From contig NC_064754.1 in the NCBI RefSeq assembly GCF_011397635.1, forward strand, positions 31,972,543 through 32,036,542: a DNA stretch of 64,000 nucleotides. Direction: 5' to 3'. This DNA comes from Epinephelus fuscoguttatus. Taxonomy: Eukaryota; Chordata; Actinopteri; Perciformes; Serranidae. The notes below the pieces were generated by a model, which made no database searches, was not told where the DNA came from, and was given only the letters and a program-made list of their open reading frames with translations. Each line of letters begins with the position of its first letter. Position 1 is the stretch's first letter. The position numbers were made by a program, and so were the translations under genes. This document shows positions 1-14,000 of this stretch, piece by piece.

Positions 1-994
1 TGGCTTGGATTTCCACCGTAGCTCCAAATAAACATGTCATGTTCAATCACTCTGATTTGATGTTTATCAGATGGTTGGTCACTGTGCATCCCCTCCAGAG
101 GACGATGGTGGAAAGTCTCCAAGAGTGCAACAAGGTCTGGATCTTCTCTAACATAATGTTTTGTGGTTCTCCAGACATACTGACAAACTGTGTCAGATGC
201 AGTAGCTCCATGTTCTCTGCTGCAAACCATTAAGTGTCAGTGATGTACACAGTTTATACAGGGCTGGAAAAGGCAGATACATTTAAAGGACCAGTTAATT
301 CAAATCACAACAAATAACATCTGTCTCTGCTGCTGTCTTGAAGGTTAATGTATGAGTATTTATTTTGCGAGACTAAAAATACTGAATAATTTCATTTGAA
401 AACTTAAGTTCAGCAGCCAAGTCAGCAAACTTTGTGATTCATCAGTAGGAAATAAAAGATCCAGTCACTTAAAAATGTTTGTAATCTTTGTATATTTAGC
501 CACTCCAGCACCGTGACTTGGCTCAGGTTGGTGGTTTACCACTGACTGAAATATCTCAATATAAGTTAGATGGATTGTCATGATGTTTGGTGCAGACATT
601 CATGTTGCCAAGAAGATGAATCTTTCATAATCCACTGATTTTTCCTCCAGCGCTGCCATAAGGCTAACACCGGCAGCTTAGGGGAACATTTCTTGACAAC
701 TATTGTTTGGATTGCCATGAAATCAGGTTCAGACACTAAGGATGAATTGTAATAAGGGTGGTGATCCCTTCATTAAGTCAAAATTTGGGATTTTTCCAAT
801 ACTTTGATTTATGACCAAATATCTGCCAAACTAATAACATTATATGAGCTTTTTATTGAGTAGTAATTAGGTGCTACACAAGTGACATGTGTCATGTGAC
901 ATATGTAAAGTATGTCATTTGACATTACATTCCATTTAATAACAAATGTAGGCCTACTTATTCTAAGACAAATCATGATGGGTTTTTTCTAAAC
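1..994. other. Gene-free stretch with possible dispersed repeat
   Basis: No open frame here has splice sites or a recognisable domain. The part from about 490 to 760 reads like a dispersed fish repeat: it carries two related phrases, one at 572-610 and one at 708-740, each of the type 'ggattg(t/c)catga' followed by 'cagacat/cagacac'. I see nothing else. Confidence 0.3.
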
Positions 995-1004
995 CTAACC
1001 CTGT

Positions 1005-1267
1005 GCGTTTTTCGCCTTTCTCGGTACTCCAGCTTCCTCCCACAGTCCAAAGACATGCAGGTTAATTGGTGACTCTAAATTGTCCATAGGTGTGAAGGCG
1101 AGTGTGAATGGTTGTCCGTCTCTATGTGTTAGCCCTGCGATCGGCTGGCAACCTGTCCAGGGTGTACCCTGCCTCTCACCCAGTGTCAGCTGGGATAGGC
1201 TCCAGCCCCCCCGCGACCCTCGAGAGGATGAAGCGGTTACGAAAATGGATGGATGGATGGATGGATG
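1005..1267 (+). repeat. Microsatellite-tailed retroposon 3' end (LINE/SINE-type), copy 1
   Basis: The segment contains the fish-repeat phrases 'cttcctcccacagtccaaag' and 'gctgggataggctccagccc' and ends in a (ATGG)n run at 1249-1267. A second copy on the opposite strand lies at 33379-33633 and is similar over its whole length. The 3' microsatellite tail and the sharp 3' boundary fit a retroposed RTE-like LINE tail or a SINE built on one. The short open frames on both strands here are by-products of the repeat. Confidence 0.75.
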
Positions 1268-4200
1268 AAAAGAGGCTATATGCATTTAATGATCAAAAAC
1301 TGTGCATTTCCAGTGAAGATGGGGGTGTATTTGGAAAAAAAGAGCAAGTAACAAGCTTAAATTAAGACGCTCTCCCAGAGCATCCTAAACTGACGCTAGA
1401 GGGGTACCTGTAGGCTTTCAGTTCGAGGCACAGGGTGCTGACCAAGTGTCGGTATTTGAGGAGCTGAGTGACAGCATGTTGGCTAATGTTAGCATTTAGC
1501 TCAAAGCACCGCTGTGCCGAATTACAGCTTCACAGACGAAGCATGGCTAAAGCCTCTCAGTCTTGGTAAAAATTGAGAGGTCATACTAAGTTGAATCTGA
1601 CATATTGTTTTAGTGCTGTTGCACACTGATATGGATTTTTAAAAAAAATCAGATAACATGAGCAATGCTTACATTTCACTGAAAATACAAGCTGAGGTGA
1701 AGCTCCCTGCAGTGCTGAGAGAAGCCATCTGACTTGCTCCATGATGGATCATGTGTTCATCATGTTTTTGGTACTGCTGCCAAAATGTGTTTTCTTGGCT
1801 GGATAACAGAGGACACCATTTTATGAGCACTTAAAAATAGACATGTAGTGGAAAGATAACTGAACCACTGGACAGAGCAAGTGACTGACCCACATAAACA
1901 ACGCGAGACTGACCAAACAGCCTGTCCACATGCTTCCATTAAAATATAAGGTTTCAGGTTAGTAGTCAAGATAGATTTGATTTTTGCTCCATCGCTTGTT
2001 GACAGATCTATGCATCATATCCAGCTTGGATGTCTCTGAGCCTGTCAGTGTCAGTGAGTCAGCAATAACTTCTCCTAGCTGCAGGCCTATTGAAACTCTT
2101 GGATACTGAATTTAGTCTTTCGTCAAAAGAATTTGATGCCAAGTTCCAGTAAGAAAATCCTCTGAATAAAACTAAAAAGGGAACTGACATGAAGTTGGCA
2201 AGCATCTTAAAAAAGGCCAGACAGTGATCTGCTTCAGGGAGGAGATTTTAAAGCTTTTATGTTGAACATTTTTAGGTATTTCATGGTAAATTTAAAGGTG
2301 CAATGCAAAAAAAAAGCTCAGGGGAGATCTTTTAGTTTAGAAAGGCATCAGTCACAGATTGGTTTTTTTTTTTGTTGTTAAAGTAATATAAACCTACCTA
2401 AATATTAAGAGTTTTTTTGTTGGTTCTTTTTAAGAGCTTGTTAGCTAGCATTAGCCTTTAAAGCTAACCCGCTGCTAGGTGTCATCACTCAGCGGCAGGT
2501 CTCTCTCTGCAGTGATGATTGATGGCACACAAAGAAATATCTTTGAGATGGGTGTGATATTGCACAGGGATGAATAATGACTGCATTGTACAGAACACAG
2601 GCACAACCATCTGAGTAAAATATGGTTTCAGCTTCCCCGCTCATAATTCACGTCCACTCATTTATCAACAGGAGGGCAACAGTCAGGGGAGGGAAATGAC
2701 TTTTTGATCCAACAAAACAATCAGTCATTTTGAGTATTTACTGTAACAATCTGATCATTTGTATCTGAATTGCAAAAACTTGAGATTTCTCGCTGAAGTT
2801 GAACGACAACTCTGAAAAATATGTGCTTATTATCTAGAGTAATAAGAAGCAGTTTTGTGACAGAGGAGATGAGTGTGTGTAAATGGTATCTGAGTAGTAG
2901 TGTGTCCTCCCGTCTATGATACAGCACATTCCTCCCTGACATTTGCAAACCTTTTAATCCCTCTCTGCCATTAAATCTGATTGTAATAGCTTCTTCTTAG
3001 ACTGTAGGCCTGACAAGGTTGGAGGTCCTGATCTAGAATCCTAGACATGCACTGTTTAAGGCAGCACTGAAACAACTGGATTTGATTAAAAGATCCCATT
3101 TACTCTAATACATAATTTACAGAGGTTTCTTTCCTCTAATCACTACAGTCTTTGCTAGCAGACAGAGCACTAAACCTGGTGCGTCTGGTGCGTCTGGGCT
3201 GCTGTTTGCAGTGCCATGGTGCAGTGAGAAACAAGGAATGTTGTTGCCAGTTGCTTTGCAGAAAACCTAAAATGGCCTCGAGCTGGCAGACTCGACAACA
3301 GGATGGCAAAGAAAGTGAGCTTTGCATTTCCATACCATGATGCTTTGCCACCACAGCACAGTATCAACTTGTTTGTGTCATTTGTTGCTTTGTGAAGTGC
3401 GTAGTGTTTTCAGTGTTTCACATTATAACCAGAGACAGACAATCTTACATCATATTAGAATTTAAACAAAGCTACAATAGAGTTTTTGTCTGAGGCCTGC
3501 AGAATCTATCATTCACTTCCATCTTTGTCTGTTGTTGAAGGCACAAAATCTACAACTGTTCAACAGGACTGACCCTGAATGGAGCTTAGGTGGGTCAAGT
3601 GCATCGACCTCTGCTGCTGAAACTCGACAGACATGACAATCTGTACGTAAACACAGTGCATTGACCTTGATTTAGCTTGTATTTAATTTTCTATGATACA
3701 ATTAGAGTTTGATTTTGGAGGCAACATTTGGCAACCTTCAAAGGAACTGCATCGACTGGAAGTGGATTCTATAGTCGGCTATTGTGAATGCTACATGATC
3801 TAATACTTGCAAAATAAGTTGACAGGCTCACCACATTTCAATCAGGAGAGACAGAAGAATGAAATAAAGATGACATTTATTGCAAAATATAACTGTACAG
3901 ATTTGTGCTGATAATATTTTCACAAAGTGTTTGGTGTTTAGACACCAGAGGGAGATTATTTGTGACTGTGGGACATCTGAGCGGCAGCAAGATAAATCCC
4001 ACCATGGAGTCCAGACACTGGTTGAGGTGGTGGTGGCTGATGAGCTTGGTTGATGACTGCTGAGGCAAATAGAAGCTGCATCCAAGAAGGCTAGGTGGTG
4101 ATGGGGAGGTGGAGGGTATACACAGCAGCAGCATGAAAGGACTGCAGGCAGAAATAGAACCATATTTAAAATGAGGAGCAGATAGGTTGTGAAACGCAAC

Positions 4201-5274
4201 AACCACATTATGCAAGACAAGGAGGAGTGTGACACTAACATACTGCTCCTCTCTCTCGTCGTTTGTCTTAATCTGTGGGGCCAAATTTATTCAACTTCTT
4301 GAGGCCACTTTTTCTTTCTTAGACATTAAACAGGTTGCTGAAAGGTCAACAGTGAAATTCAGCTAACGACACATTACCTCACAAAGTGCACCAACCATTT
4401 ATCTTTCTTCAGATTTGTGATGAATGGCTCGTTAATCTAAATACAATCCACGCTAATGCTATTTAGATTGTTTCTTCATCAAGTGATCACTGTACATTTT
4501 CCAGCGCTGCTTTTCCAAATGTTCCTTATCTCATCTGGGAGCCGCTCAAAATGGATAACTTGGTTTGACTTGATGGACTGCAGATAGTAGCTGTGTTATC
4601 ACGTCCAGAGGTTAATACAGCAGGATCAGAGGTAGATGATCAAGGACAGCAACTGCCCCTGCCCCTGTCCGGGCAGGCTTGATAAATCTGCTGCTGTCAA
4701 ATGCAATAAATGTGTTTAGTAGAGGAGAGGATGAAGTGTAGAGATAAAAGTTACAAGAGTAAAAGTTCTGAAAAATGCAAAATAATGTCAGCGTCCTTTG
4801 TCGTACATGCCTCATCTCCTTTTCTGCACTGAACACACGCAAAGATTCAATAAATTCCTACTAACATGAGTATATCTACAGAAGTTCGATATTTCCCTAA
4901 TGTCTCTTTACTCGACTCCCCTCCAGAGATCGTCTGTTTGGCCTCAGTTCCCCTCAGCTGCCACTCCAGTTCAGACTTCTTCTGGCCAACAGCAGCTTTT
5001 GGCAGAAGGAGTTTGTTTTGAAGAAACTGTTTAAGCAAGACTCCCCAGGCTGCTTTGTCACACATACAAGATAAATAGATGTGTGATGGGCTTTGTTCAG
5101 ATAACAGAATCGACTCACTGGGGACCCTGCACGGTCTACACACATGTGGGTGTGTGTGTAGGTGTTCAGTACTAGACATGTGTGCAAGGACATAGTACAT
5201 GCACATATTTACCATAGTGCTGGAGTGGGTTTTTTTTTTTTTACTGAAATGAACATTTATCTGGATCCTTAACC

Positions 5275-5276
<2 letters not shown>
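1268..5276. other. Gene-free stretch
   Basis: About 4 kb without a supportable exon. Open frames of 135-137 codons on the minus strand near 3.8-4.3 kb have low-complexity composition, no recognised domain and no convincing splice context. Short homopolymer runs occur. Nothing else is identifiable by eye. Confidence 0.4.

Positions 5277-5319
<43 letters not shown>
5277..5319. repeat. (TG)n microsatellite
   Basis: An uninterrupted TG dinucleotide run of about 21 units. It produces the histidine/threonine repeat in a minus-strand open frame, which is therefore not a gene. Confidence 0.95.
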
Positions 5320-5322
<3 letters not shown>

Positions 5323-5492
5323 ATGGGGGTTCTTCATAAGACCACACAAACGCTTTGTTTGTCTAAAGCAAAACATTAGAATGTGACCTATTTTGGTTCA
5401 AAACCTTGTAAATGTTTTGGAAATATAATTAATAAGTCATGGTTTTCCATTTTCATGACTTTGAGTACATAAAGAAAGAACTTGAATATTAA

Positions 5493-5591
5493 AGGAGCTA
5501 TATGTAAGAAATCTAATCGGACACGACTCGCGGCAGTATTTTGAATTTGAGTGCAGTAACCGTTTTGGCCACATTCTTACATACAGCGCCT
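5493..5591. mobile_element. 99-bp MITE flanked by TTAA
   Basis: The element begins AGGAGCTATATGTAAGAA and ends TTCTTACATACAGCGCCT, which are near-perfect inverted termini of about 18 bp. It is bounded on both sides by TTAA, at 5489-5492 and 5592-5595. A TTAA target duplication is characteristic of piggyBac- and Kolobok-type transposons. At 99 bp the copy is non-autonomous and non-coding. Confidence 0.8.
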
Positions 5592-5595
5592 TTAA

Positions 5596-8500
5596 AGGGA
5601 AGTAATAGTAAAATATTTAAAAAAAAAAAAAAAGGTTTGCTACCACCTACTAAAGGATACAAGTGGCACTTTTAGCAACTGCAGACACATCAGTAGTTGC
5701 GGAAAAAATATATTTTATATATTGAAATATTCTATTCTACTCAAAATTGTGTTAGATTACAGAAGTCTAATTTTGTCTTGTATGAATTTTTCATTTATTA
5801 AATGGGACCTCTGTCAGTGACAGGATATTTATATTGTAATGTTGTTTTTGAGGCTAAAGTGAAGCAATTTTGCAATCCTTTATTTCCCACAGTAGGTGGT
5901 CTGAGTTCAGGGGAACTTTTTCTTTTTTTGCTTGTTTTAACTGTGGCCAAATGAAAGCAAGACTTGATGCAATAAAGGAATGAAATTGTCACTGAATATA
6001 ATAAAATGACACAGAAATAAACTTTGACCTGCTGATAAGTTACAACAAAGCACATTGTTTAGTATCCTTGAGACTTCAGTGGTGGATCATTGTTGACATT
6101 TTATGGAGAGCTGCAGATGAGAGCCCTTTCATTCCTTTTTGAATCAGTTATTCACATATTGTTTGGCATTGTAACAACAATAGATCAATTAAGAGACCTG
6201 TGTCGGTGGTTACTTGGGGTTAGTATGAAACCAATGTTTCAGGGCTTGTGGGGGCATCACTAGAAAAAAAGCGCTAATAACATCTGGACAACCTATTTTG
6301 ACAAACCTACTGTAACAGAAATATTGTATAAGCCATGTGCACAAGTACAAATGTATTTCATGACCTATAATGTATAAACTGTCCAAACTTAATATTGAGC
6401 TAACTTTAATGGTGTTGCTGCTGTTTTGCTGAAGCCCAAAACATACTCTTTAAGATCTACAGAAGCATACTGTAAAGGCAGTTTTCTGACCCTTTCAGAA
6501 TCTGGCACTTATTTGCATTTTTTGACTACAGATAAATGGGGAGCACTTTAAGCAAAACTTGTACAGACTGGGAACCCTCCTTTGCAAAATCCTTGCACCA
6601 AGCAGCAGTGACATGCGGCTCGCTGCAGTAATAACATTTTCTGCACCCAGGAGGCACGTTTGTGTGTTTCAGGTGGGATGAAATTCTTTGTTACATGGGT
6701 CAACATGTAAAGGGAGTCACAGGATCTATTGGCTGTGAGTATTCTCTGGCTACATTTTGCTGCTAAAAATTAAACTATCCCCAATTTTTAGTTTGCCCGC
6801 AGTTCGGCACAGAATCAAACTGCTGCAGCTGTGTGTTTTGTCAGTGTTAACAGTCTGTATGTAGTCAGCAAAACCACACAGCTGGGAGTCCATAGGCATG
6901 TGTCATTTAGAATACTTCTGAGATTTCTGCAGTATCCCCATATCTCAGTCAAGATTATTCACTCTGTGCCGTTGCTCACAACAACAGCACTCTCAGTGCT
7001 TTACAAACATTAGCTGACCTTTAATTCCCCTTAGTGAAAAAATAAATACTGATATTAATCCACTCCAAAAAACAACTAATTGGAACAAATCTGCTGTCAT
7101 GTTTAGACGCTGACTTTCCTCAACCTCCTGCAGATGACCCAGATACAGAGTCTGTCCAGAGATGTTGAAAAACCCAAAGCAAGTGCATTGCTTTCGGTTC
7201 AGCATGCAGTTCCTACTCACAGCCTCCAAGGCCCATTTGCCAAACTGTATTTACTACTGGCAAGCAGGAGATCAGGCCTGGATATCCTCAGGGATGCAAC
7301 AGGCTCCTGGTGCCCAGCCAACAGTGCATGGAGCTGGGCTGAGACTGAGCACGGAGGTGTGGGGGATGAAGCATCCTGCTCAGTAGAACTGAGTTATTTC
7401 AACTTTATTTGGTTCTAGTTCATGATTTGAGTAATAGATGTGAAGTGCAGGTGGTAGTTTAGGAACATAGAGCACTCCCATGGGATTAGACAGATATTTC
7501 AAAAAGTATGGTTCCCAGCAAAGAAATCCTCGGTGAGAACCAAGATGTCACATTAAAACACACAGAGGTCATCTCAGATACAGTGAGGCTTTATTTTTCT
7601 CCCAGCAGTTTATTTGGAAAGAAGACAGAGTGTGGGATATTTGGAAATATGTGTCTCAACTGAGAAGATGTGTTTCATTTTGCACACTGTGTACAACAGT
7701 AGTGTAGCTGAGTTTAAATCAAAGGCTGGGTTCACAGGGAAGCAGCTAGTCTGTATCTGCGAACAGAATTATAAAAACAAAACAGTACAAAGAGCAATAC
7801 ACATCATAGAGACACTCAACTACCAACAGCTGGGTGCAGTGACTTCACACTGTAATTCTACAATGAGCAATAATCAGGTGACTGTTGTACTGGTGGCTAT
7901 CTTGGTAACGTTGTACAGCCAATAAGATGTTTACATGAAACACCTGCTAACTTTGTTTGATGTTTGTTAGCAATTTTGGGAAAGTTATTATTGAAATGTA
8001 ATAGATACAGCAGGTATGTCCAAGTACAGCTGTGGCCCGTGGCTTGTTTTTCAAAATATACTTTATGTGGCCCAACACACAATATTGGTTAATCAAGCAA
8101 GATCATCTGCATTTTTTCCATTCACCGTATGATGGCAGGACTACTGCAGTTTGCAGACATGCTCCAAATAGAAACTATGCAGGTGTTTTCATTAACAGAC
8201 AATGAACAAGCGAATGAACAGTTACCTAACAGCAGACATTTCCTGCCAGGTAGCAGCCATGGTCCCAGTAGTAGGCCTTGTGGTTGACAGTGAGGGCTGC
8301 TGCTTTCAAGGGTGGCAGAAAGTTGAATACTTGTTTTTTTACTGAAAGATGAAATAGTTGGGTTTGTCTCATGTATGCATGATTTTTTTTCAGTTACCCA
8401 TATGATACAAAAAGCAGCTTTCTCACAGGTATTTTCACACTATCTAATCTGGCCTCCCACTCAAAAAACGTTGGACTCTCCTGGGTTACAGATTACTAGT

Positions 8501-8715
8501 TACACTGTTAGAAAGTAATAAATAATGTAGGCTAACTATGAATTATTTCATCTACGTAATGTAACTTATTACATGTGATTACTTTGTGATTCTTTTTTTT
8601 TAACAGATGTTTGCAATATAGCTGAAAAAATATCTAGAAATAAGCCACGCCAAATGAAGCCATTCCCGCACAGTGTAAAGATGCAAAGCAACAGAGTGAA
8701 GGTGATATTTTATAT
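5596..8715. other. Gene-free stretch
   Basis: No supportable exon. An open frame at 7134-7418 (+) is somewhat richer in GC than its surroundings but has no start context, splice partner or recognised domain. I see only A/T homopolymers and ordinary intergenic sequence. Confidence 0.35.
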
Positions 8716-9010
8716 ATTAATAATAATAATAATAATAATAATACATTTATTTTAACAAATGCTCAAAGACACTTTACAGTTTTTTAAAAATCATATAGAG
8801 CAAGTTAGAATAAAAAACAGCAATAAAACAGTATAAAACACACAAACTTATACATTAAAAGCTAATTTAAAAAGGTGAGTTTTGAGCATGGTCTTGAATG
8901 TGTGTGCAGATACAGATGGGTTTGGGGAGTGAGTTCCAGAGGGAGGGGGCAGCGATGGAGGAGGCCATGTCCCCCCAGGTTCGGTGCTTGGTCCACGCAG
9001 GCAGTGAGAG
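8716..9010 (-). mobile_element. L2-like LINE 3' fragment with (AAT)n tract
   Basis: An (AAT)n run at about 8716-8742 is followed by a fragment whose minus-strand translation contains the conserved LINE phrase 'SIAAPSLWNSLPK'. This is the type of sequence that closes the reverse transcriptase reading frame in fish L2/Rex-like LINEs. The frame is short and truncated, so this is a dead 5'-truncated copy. Confidence 0.65.
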
Positions 9011-9086
9011 GAGATTTCCTTCGGATGACGAATGTTTTACCAAAGAGAATATATCTGCATATATAATCACCAACACTGTAAGTTGA

Positions 9087-10890
9087 TTACATATATTTTC
9101 TCAGTTACTGTAGCTGATTACAATTACATTTAATTTGTGATTTAATTACATGTAAATAGTCATTCCTGAGCACACATTGTGTTTATCAAAGCTTGATGGA
9201 AACCTGGATCTAATGTGAGAGACTAAGAGGCACTCAGTGTGCATTAAACCAAAACAGGTGTTACTTCTTAATGATTTTGGCACTACGAGTGACCCCTTTC
9301 CTACTGAGTGATTTCATCCAGTGAGGGAGGCCCATAGGAGGCTACACACACATTTTTCTTGTCTGCCTGATTACAGCTCTTACACCTTATTTCTTTATCA
9401 TCCTATCATCCATTATTAGCCAAACAGAAATTAAAAACCACCTGTGTGTGTGTGTGTATGGTGATGTATAAATACTGATAAATGCAAGTCAAATACCTTT
9501 GAAACCAGCTGAAACCTTCTGTAGTCTACAACAGCATGTAGCATCCCTTTCTTAATTGTATGAGGATGTGATAGAAATGTACATTCACATCTGACAAGAG
9601 GTCTCTGCTCACTCTCATATTGGCACAAGCTAAAGCTTAGCCTGAGGAGAAACCGCACAGGCTCTGCAGCAGTGATCCTCGAATTGAAATGGAGATTTTC
9701 AGACCCCCTCTAATGATATTGTCAGATATTAGGAGATCATATATGAGCTATTGTGTTTATGATGAAAGCCTGTTTTTATAAAATTTAAAAAATAAATGAT
9801 GGAGAGTAAGCTTCATATACTCCCTGAAGATTTACAGCAAAGATTTAGACTATATAGATGTTCTCTGCTTCAGTACATACAAGACACATGTACAAGCATA
9901 TAGGGCTTACACACACATAGACACACACACTCATCTCTATAGGCCTCTGTGTTCTTTGTTTGCCTTACCACTACTGTGTTTGTTTCATGCACTTTGTAAA
10001 TAAAGTGAATTAGATTTGGCTCACAGCGTGTTTCCTGTGTAGTACAGTACGAGGGTCCAGGGTCAGACAGGGTCAAGAAAGTAGCGCATTAGCATGTTTT
10101 ATGGGCCACGCACCATATAGAGCCTCTTTTCCAAACAACTTGGTAAAGTTTCACAGCCGTCCACCAAGGGCCACGACATCCTGTGTTCGATTCTAATTGG
10201 ACAGAACAGCGATGACAGTGGGAATCATTAAATCACATATGCAGTCGCTGAATATGACTTCTCACGGCTCCTTGGCGTTTCCTGTCTCTGACACTGTAAA
10301 TCCAACACGGCTCATTCTGTATTCTCCTCACTGCATAAATAATCTTTAACTTCATGCTGCCAAGAGACCAGGGCAGTCTGACATCCGCCATGATGAGTAT
10401 TTTTGTCTCAGATTCAGCCTGAAAGACTTCACAGAACTAAAAAAATTCTTCCAGCATCAGTGTAGTTTCTTTGTTACAGGAACTTTCAAGAAATGACACA
10501 ATACACTTGAGCAACAAGCTGTTATTACAGTTTATAGGTTTTAATTGTCTTGTTTGATTTTGATATAATACCCAGAGCCTGCAGTAAAAAAGTTCTCATA
10601 CTGACTGGATTGCCCTGGTGAAATGCCTTAAATTGCATGAAGGCTGATGCAGACTGATGAAATGAATATCCCAGCTTCCACTGCTCAAAATGTCGGAGTA
10701 ACAGTAATCCCATAATTTACATATACATAATATGATTAATTTGAGTTTGAGCTGCTCCAGTGGCCATCAATTTAGGATCCCAAGAATAAGCCGGAACATA
10801 TATTTTTTTCCCTACGGCAAACGGGCATTGAACACAGAGTGATTGCGTCAGGGGACACTATTATTTTGAGCTCTCTTTTATTATTAGTGC
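9087..10890. other. Gene-free stretch
   Basis: No exon seen. A short GT run lies near 9443-9457. Nothing else can be called by eye. Confidence 0.35.
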
Positions 10891-10899
10891 TGTAAAATA

Positions 10900-11020
10900 T
10901 CTTGTATGTTGTAGCCTAAATTTGTATTTTTGAGCATTAGTTAAAGACAAATTTCCACTGAGGTGGACAATAAAGTTTATCTATCTGTCTACCTATCTAT
11001 CTATCTATCTACCTATCTAC

Positions 11021-11051
<31 letters not shown>
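10900..11051 (+). repeat. Retroposon tail ending in (CTAT)n microsatellite
   Basis: The sequence 'gacaataaagtttatctatc' runs directly into an imperfect (CTAT/CTAC/CTGT)n array of about 75 bp (10977-11051). The AATAAA-like motif immediately before the tetranucleotide run suggests the microsatellite grew from the 3' tail of a retroposed LINE. Confidence 0.65.
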
Positions 11052-14000
11052 CTTAGAGAGCTGAGTTTAAGGCTGCAACTAACGATTATTTTCATTATAG
11101 ATCGTCATATGGTTCTTTTCTCAATTGATATATCAATTGTTTGGTCTATAAAATATCTGAAAAATGCTCAGGATGATGTTTTTAAATTATATGTTCTGTC
11201 CAGCCAACAGAACTTAACACAAAGCTATTCAGTTTACAATGATACAAAACACAGAAAAGCGGAAAATCCTTTAAATTAAAAAGCACTAATGAATGTTTGG
11301 CATTTTTGCAACAAAAAAATGAAGCAATTACCAAAATAGTTGCAGACTAATTTTCTGTTGATCAGTCAATCAGTTTAGTGTTTCAGCTGTAATAAGCGTT
11401 GTGTGATGTTTAAAGGGTTCCTATCATAGGAATTCCTGTTTTCCTCTACTTATGTACATGAAGTTTACTGTATACATAAAGACATTTCATTAAGATGTTT
11501 TTAAAATGAGGTTTAGACTTTCCACAAGTTCACTATTGGCATCCTTTTAACTATGTAACATGACAGTGCATCTGAAAAACAAAAAAGAATCATGCAAACT
11601 TCACAATATGGAGCCTTATAATAATAATCCTAACATGTTCCTCTGCTGTATATCCGTCTCATGACCTCTGCTGTATATAATAAACTTCAATCAGCAGTGA
11701 GTCTTTCACCATGTATAGAGTCACTCAAACTCTGCGGCATGATCACTGATACACAAATGAATCAAATAAGAGCGGGGCAAAAACACCACTCGGTATACGC
11801 AGCCTTTGTGTATTAACATGTACCTCCAGAAGTTTAACTGACAAGTGTAATAAATCAAGGCAGGACCTTCCCGCTGAACCACGTCAGAACAAATGGATCG
11901 CGCCAGAATGCTAATTCCCCACCAGCCTCTGTATAAACACAGAGATGGAGGAGGCAGAGGAGCAGAGGGTGAGGAAGGGTGAGGAGGGGTGAGGCAGGGC
12001 GATGAAGGATGGTCAGGAATTCACCGGCCAGTCAGAGAGAGTGGGGAGAGTTTGGGGGGAAGATTATAGGAGAGATGACTGATTGAGCTGACTGTATTTT
12101 ATGACTCCCAAAAAAAGGATTCTATTGAAAAGCCCCTCAGTATAAAATGTTACCCTCAGTGGATCCGCTCTGTAAATGTAGTCGTAAGGTCAAGCAAGGC
12201 CTTTAACACGAAGCCAAACTTATTTACTTTTGGGCAATATATAATTTTGCAGGAGCAGATGCCAGTTTTTTCAAAAAAATTGAAAGATAACACAGAACCA
12301 GAAGCATGAGAACAAAAAGGGAAGTGGGTGAGGAAATGAACGAAGGAAATAGTGACTTATCATGAGGATGTTGGGCCCAGGCCAGCGCGTCTAATAACCA
12401 CGAGTCATTGAGCAATACATGAAATCTCACCTGCTTTGTCACTGTAAGCTGCTGCGGTTAAAGATGCCTCAAATCTACATGTCAAACACAAAATGCTGAT
12501 GCGGCCTGATAAGGGACCCTTGGGTGTGTGTGTGTGTGTGTGAGAGAAACTTAGTGAAAGTTATGAGGCAGTATATTAACAGGCTGTTGCGCTGATAAGT
12601 GAGGTGCTGGTTGTGGATAAGCTGTGAAAGTGAGAGCATGCATTAACACTGGTAATAAATATTTTATCCAGTGTGTTTCCTGAAGCTGACACCATCACAG
12701 ATACACGTCTTTTTTAACCTGGCAGCACATCAAGAAGGTTTATGTTGTATAAACAGCATAAATACTTTCCCTCCTAAATACTTAATTCATGCAAGCAGCC
12801 TGCATTAGCTGCTGTGCAGTGCAGTATACCATCAGTAACCATCAGTGTTATTTGTTTAGATTTGTTTTCCCATTTTATACAGAGGGGAATACTTTAGCTA
12901 ATCTAGCATTTAACAAATGTAGTCAGTGAAAAGACTTTGAATTGTATTAATCCACGTCTTATACAGAGGGATGTGGTATGTTCAGATCCGAGCTTATAGT
13001 TCTTCCCAAGCTTTTTTTTGTTGGCAGCCCAAGTAAGTGTGTGAATGTTTTGAATCCAAACCTTGGAGATTAGATGCTTCCTATGTGGTTTGAGATGACC
13101 TGGGGCTATTAAAATTTTTATATTTGTAATCAAATGTAGCGAAAATATTATTGAGAAACAAGTCAGAAAATAAAGAGAAGATTGTTTTGTGATCCTTATC
13201 TATGAGTCTATCCTCTATGTAGCTCATAATAAGTCTGTTTGTGTGTTTTGCAACCTAAAGTAAATGAGTTACTTATGGGAATAAACCAAGACAAAAGGGT
13301 AGGTATAATAAGCCTAAGCTAACACACACCTTTATGGTCTATATTTTTTGTTTTTCCTTTGATTTAATAATAATACATTTTTATTTCAGACCCGTAGGTC
13401 CATAAAAAGCAAAGCAACATACAATATTAAAAGACAGCAGTTATACATACACCAAATGCCCACTCAATCGCACCCATCCCTCCCCTCACCCACACACCCA
13501 CACACCCAGTATTATGTGCATTATTATTATTATTATCTGTGTGCAGTATTATTATCTGTATTATGTGCATTTCTTTTGGAACATTTTTAAGTGTTAATGT
13601 TTTATTTTGTACGTAGATCTGCATTCCTGGTCAAGACAAAGAGCTTTTTAATCTCAGTGAGGCCATTTCTTGGTTAAATAAAGTTATATATTGTATGTAT
13701 AGGTAAAAATGTGAGTGATATTTTACCAAATCATTGTACACATCTACTTTAGGAAAGAAGCTCATTTAAAAGTTTTCTACGGGACTCTTAAAGAGGTCAA
13801 GAGCTGACTAGACTATTTAATACAAAAATTAATTCAATAAAGCGCACAAAGCAAAACCAGATGACTGTAATCTCTCTCTTTTTTTGACAAAGCATTGTCA
13901 GTTTATAACTACAGAGCCTTTTTTTCTAAAACAAATGCTCAGTTCAATTTAGGTCAAAGTTTAACCAAGCACAAGCAGTTTGTTCTCAGATCTATAGTAA

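Noticed and set aside
3828-4284. Overlapping 135- and 137-codon minus-strand frames
   Set aside because: Two overlapping frames of low-complexity composition, with no domain and no promoter or splice context; chance openness is more likely.
4847-5347. 166-codon minus-strand open frame with histidine/threonine repeat
   Set aside because: The repeat is simply the (TG)n microsatellite; the rest has no domain, and no splice signals support it.
7134-7418. 94-codon plus-strand frame with higher GC
   Set aside because: No partner exon, no domain, and a second overlapping frame is equally open; an lncRNA exon cannot be excluded but is not supported.
10977-11051. Regular short repeats resembling an array
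   Set aside because: It is a (CTAT)n microsatellite grown from a retroposon tail; there are no spacers, so it is not a CRISPR-like array.
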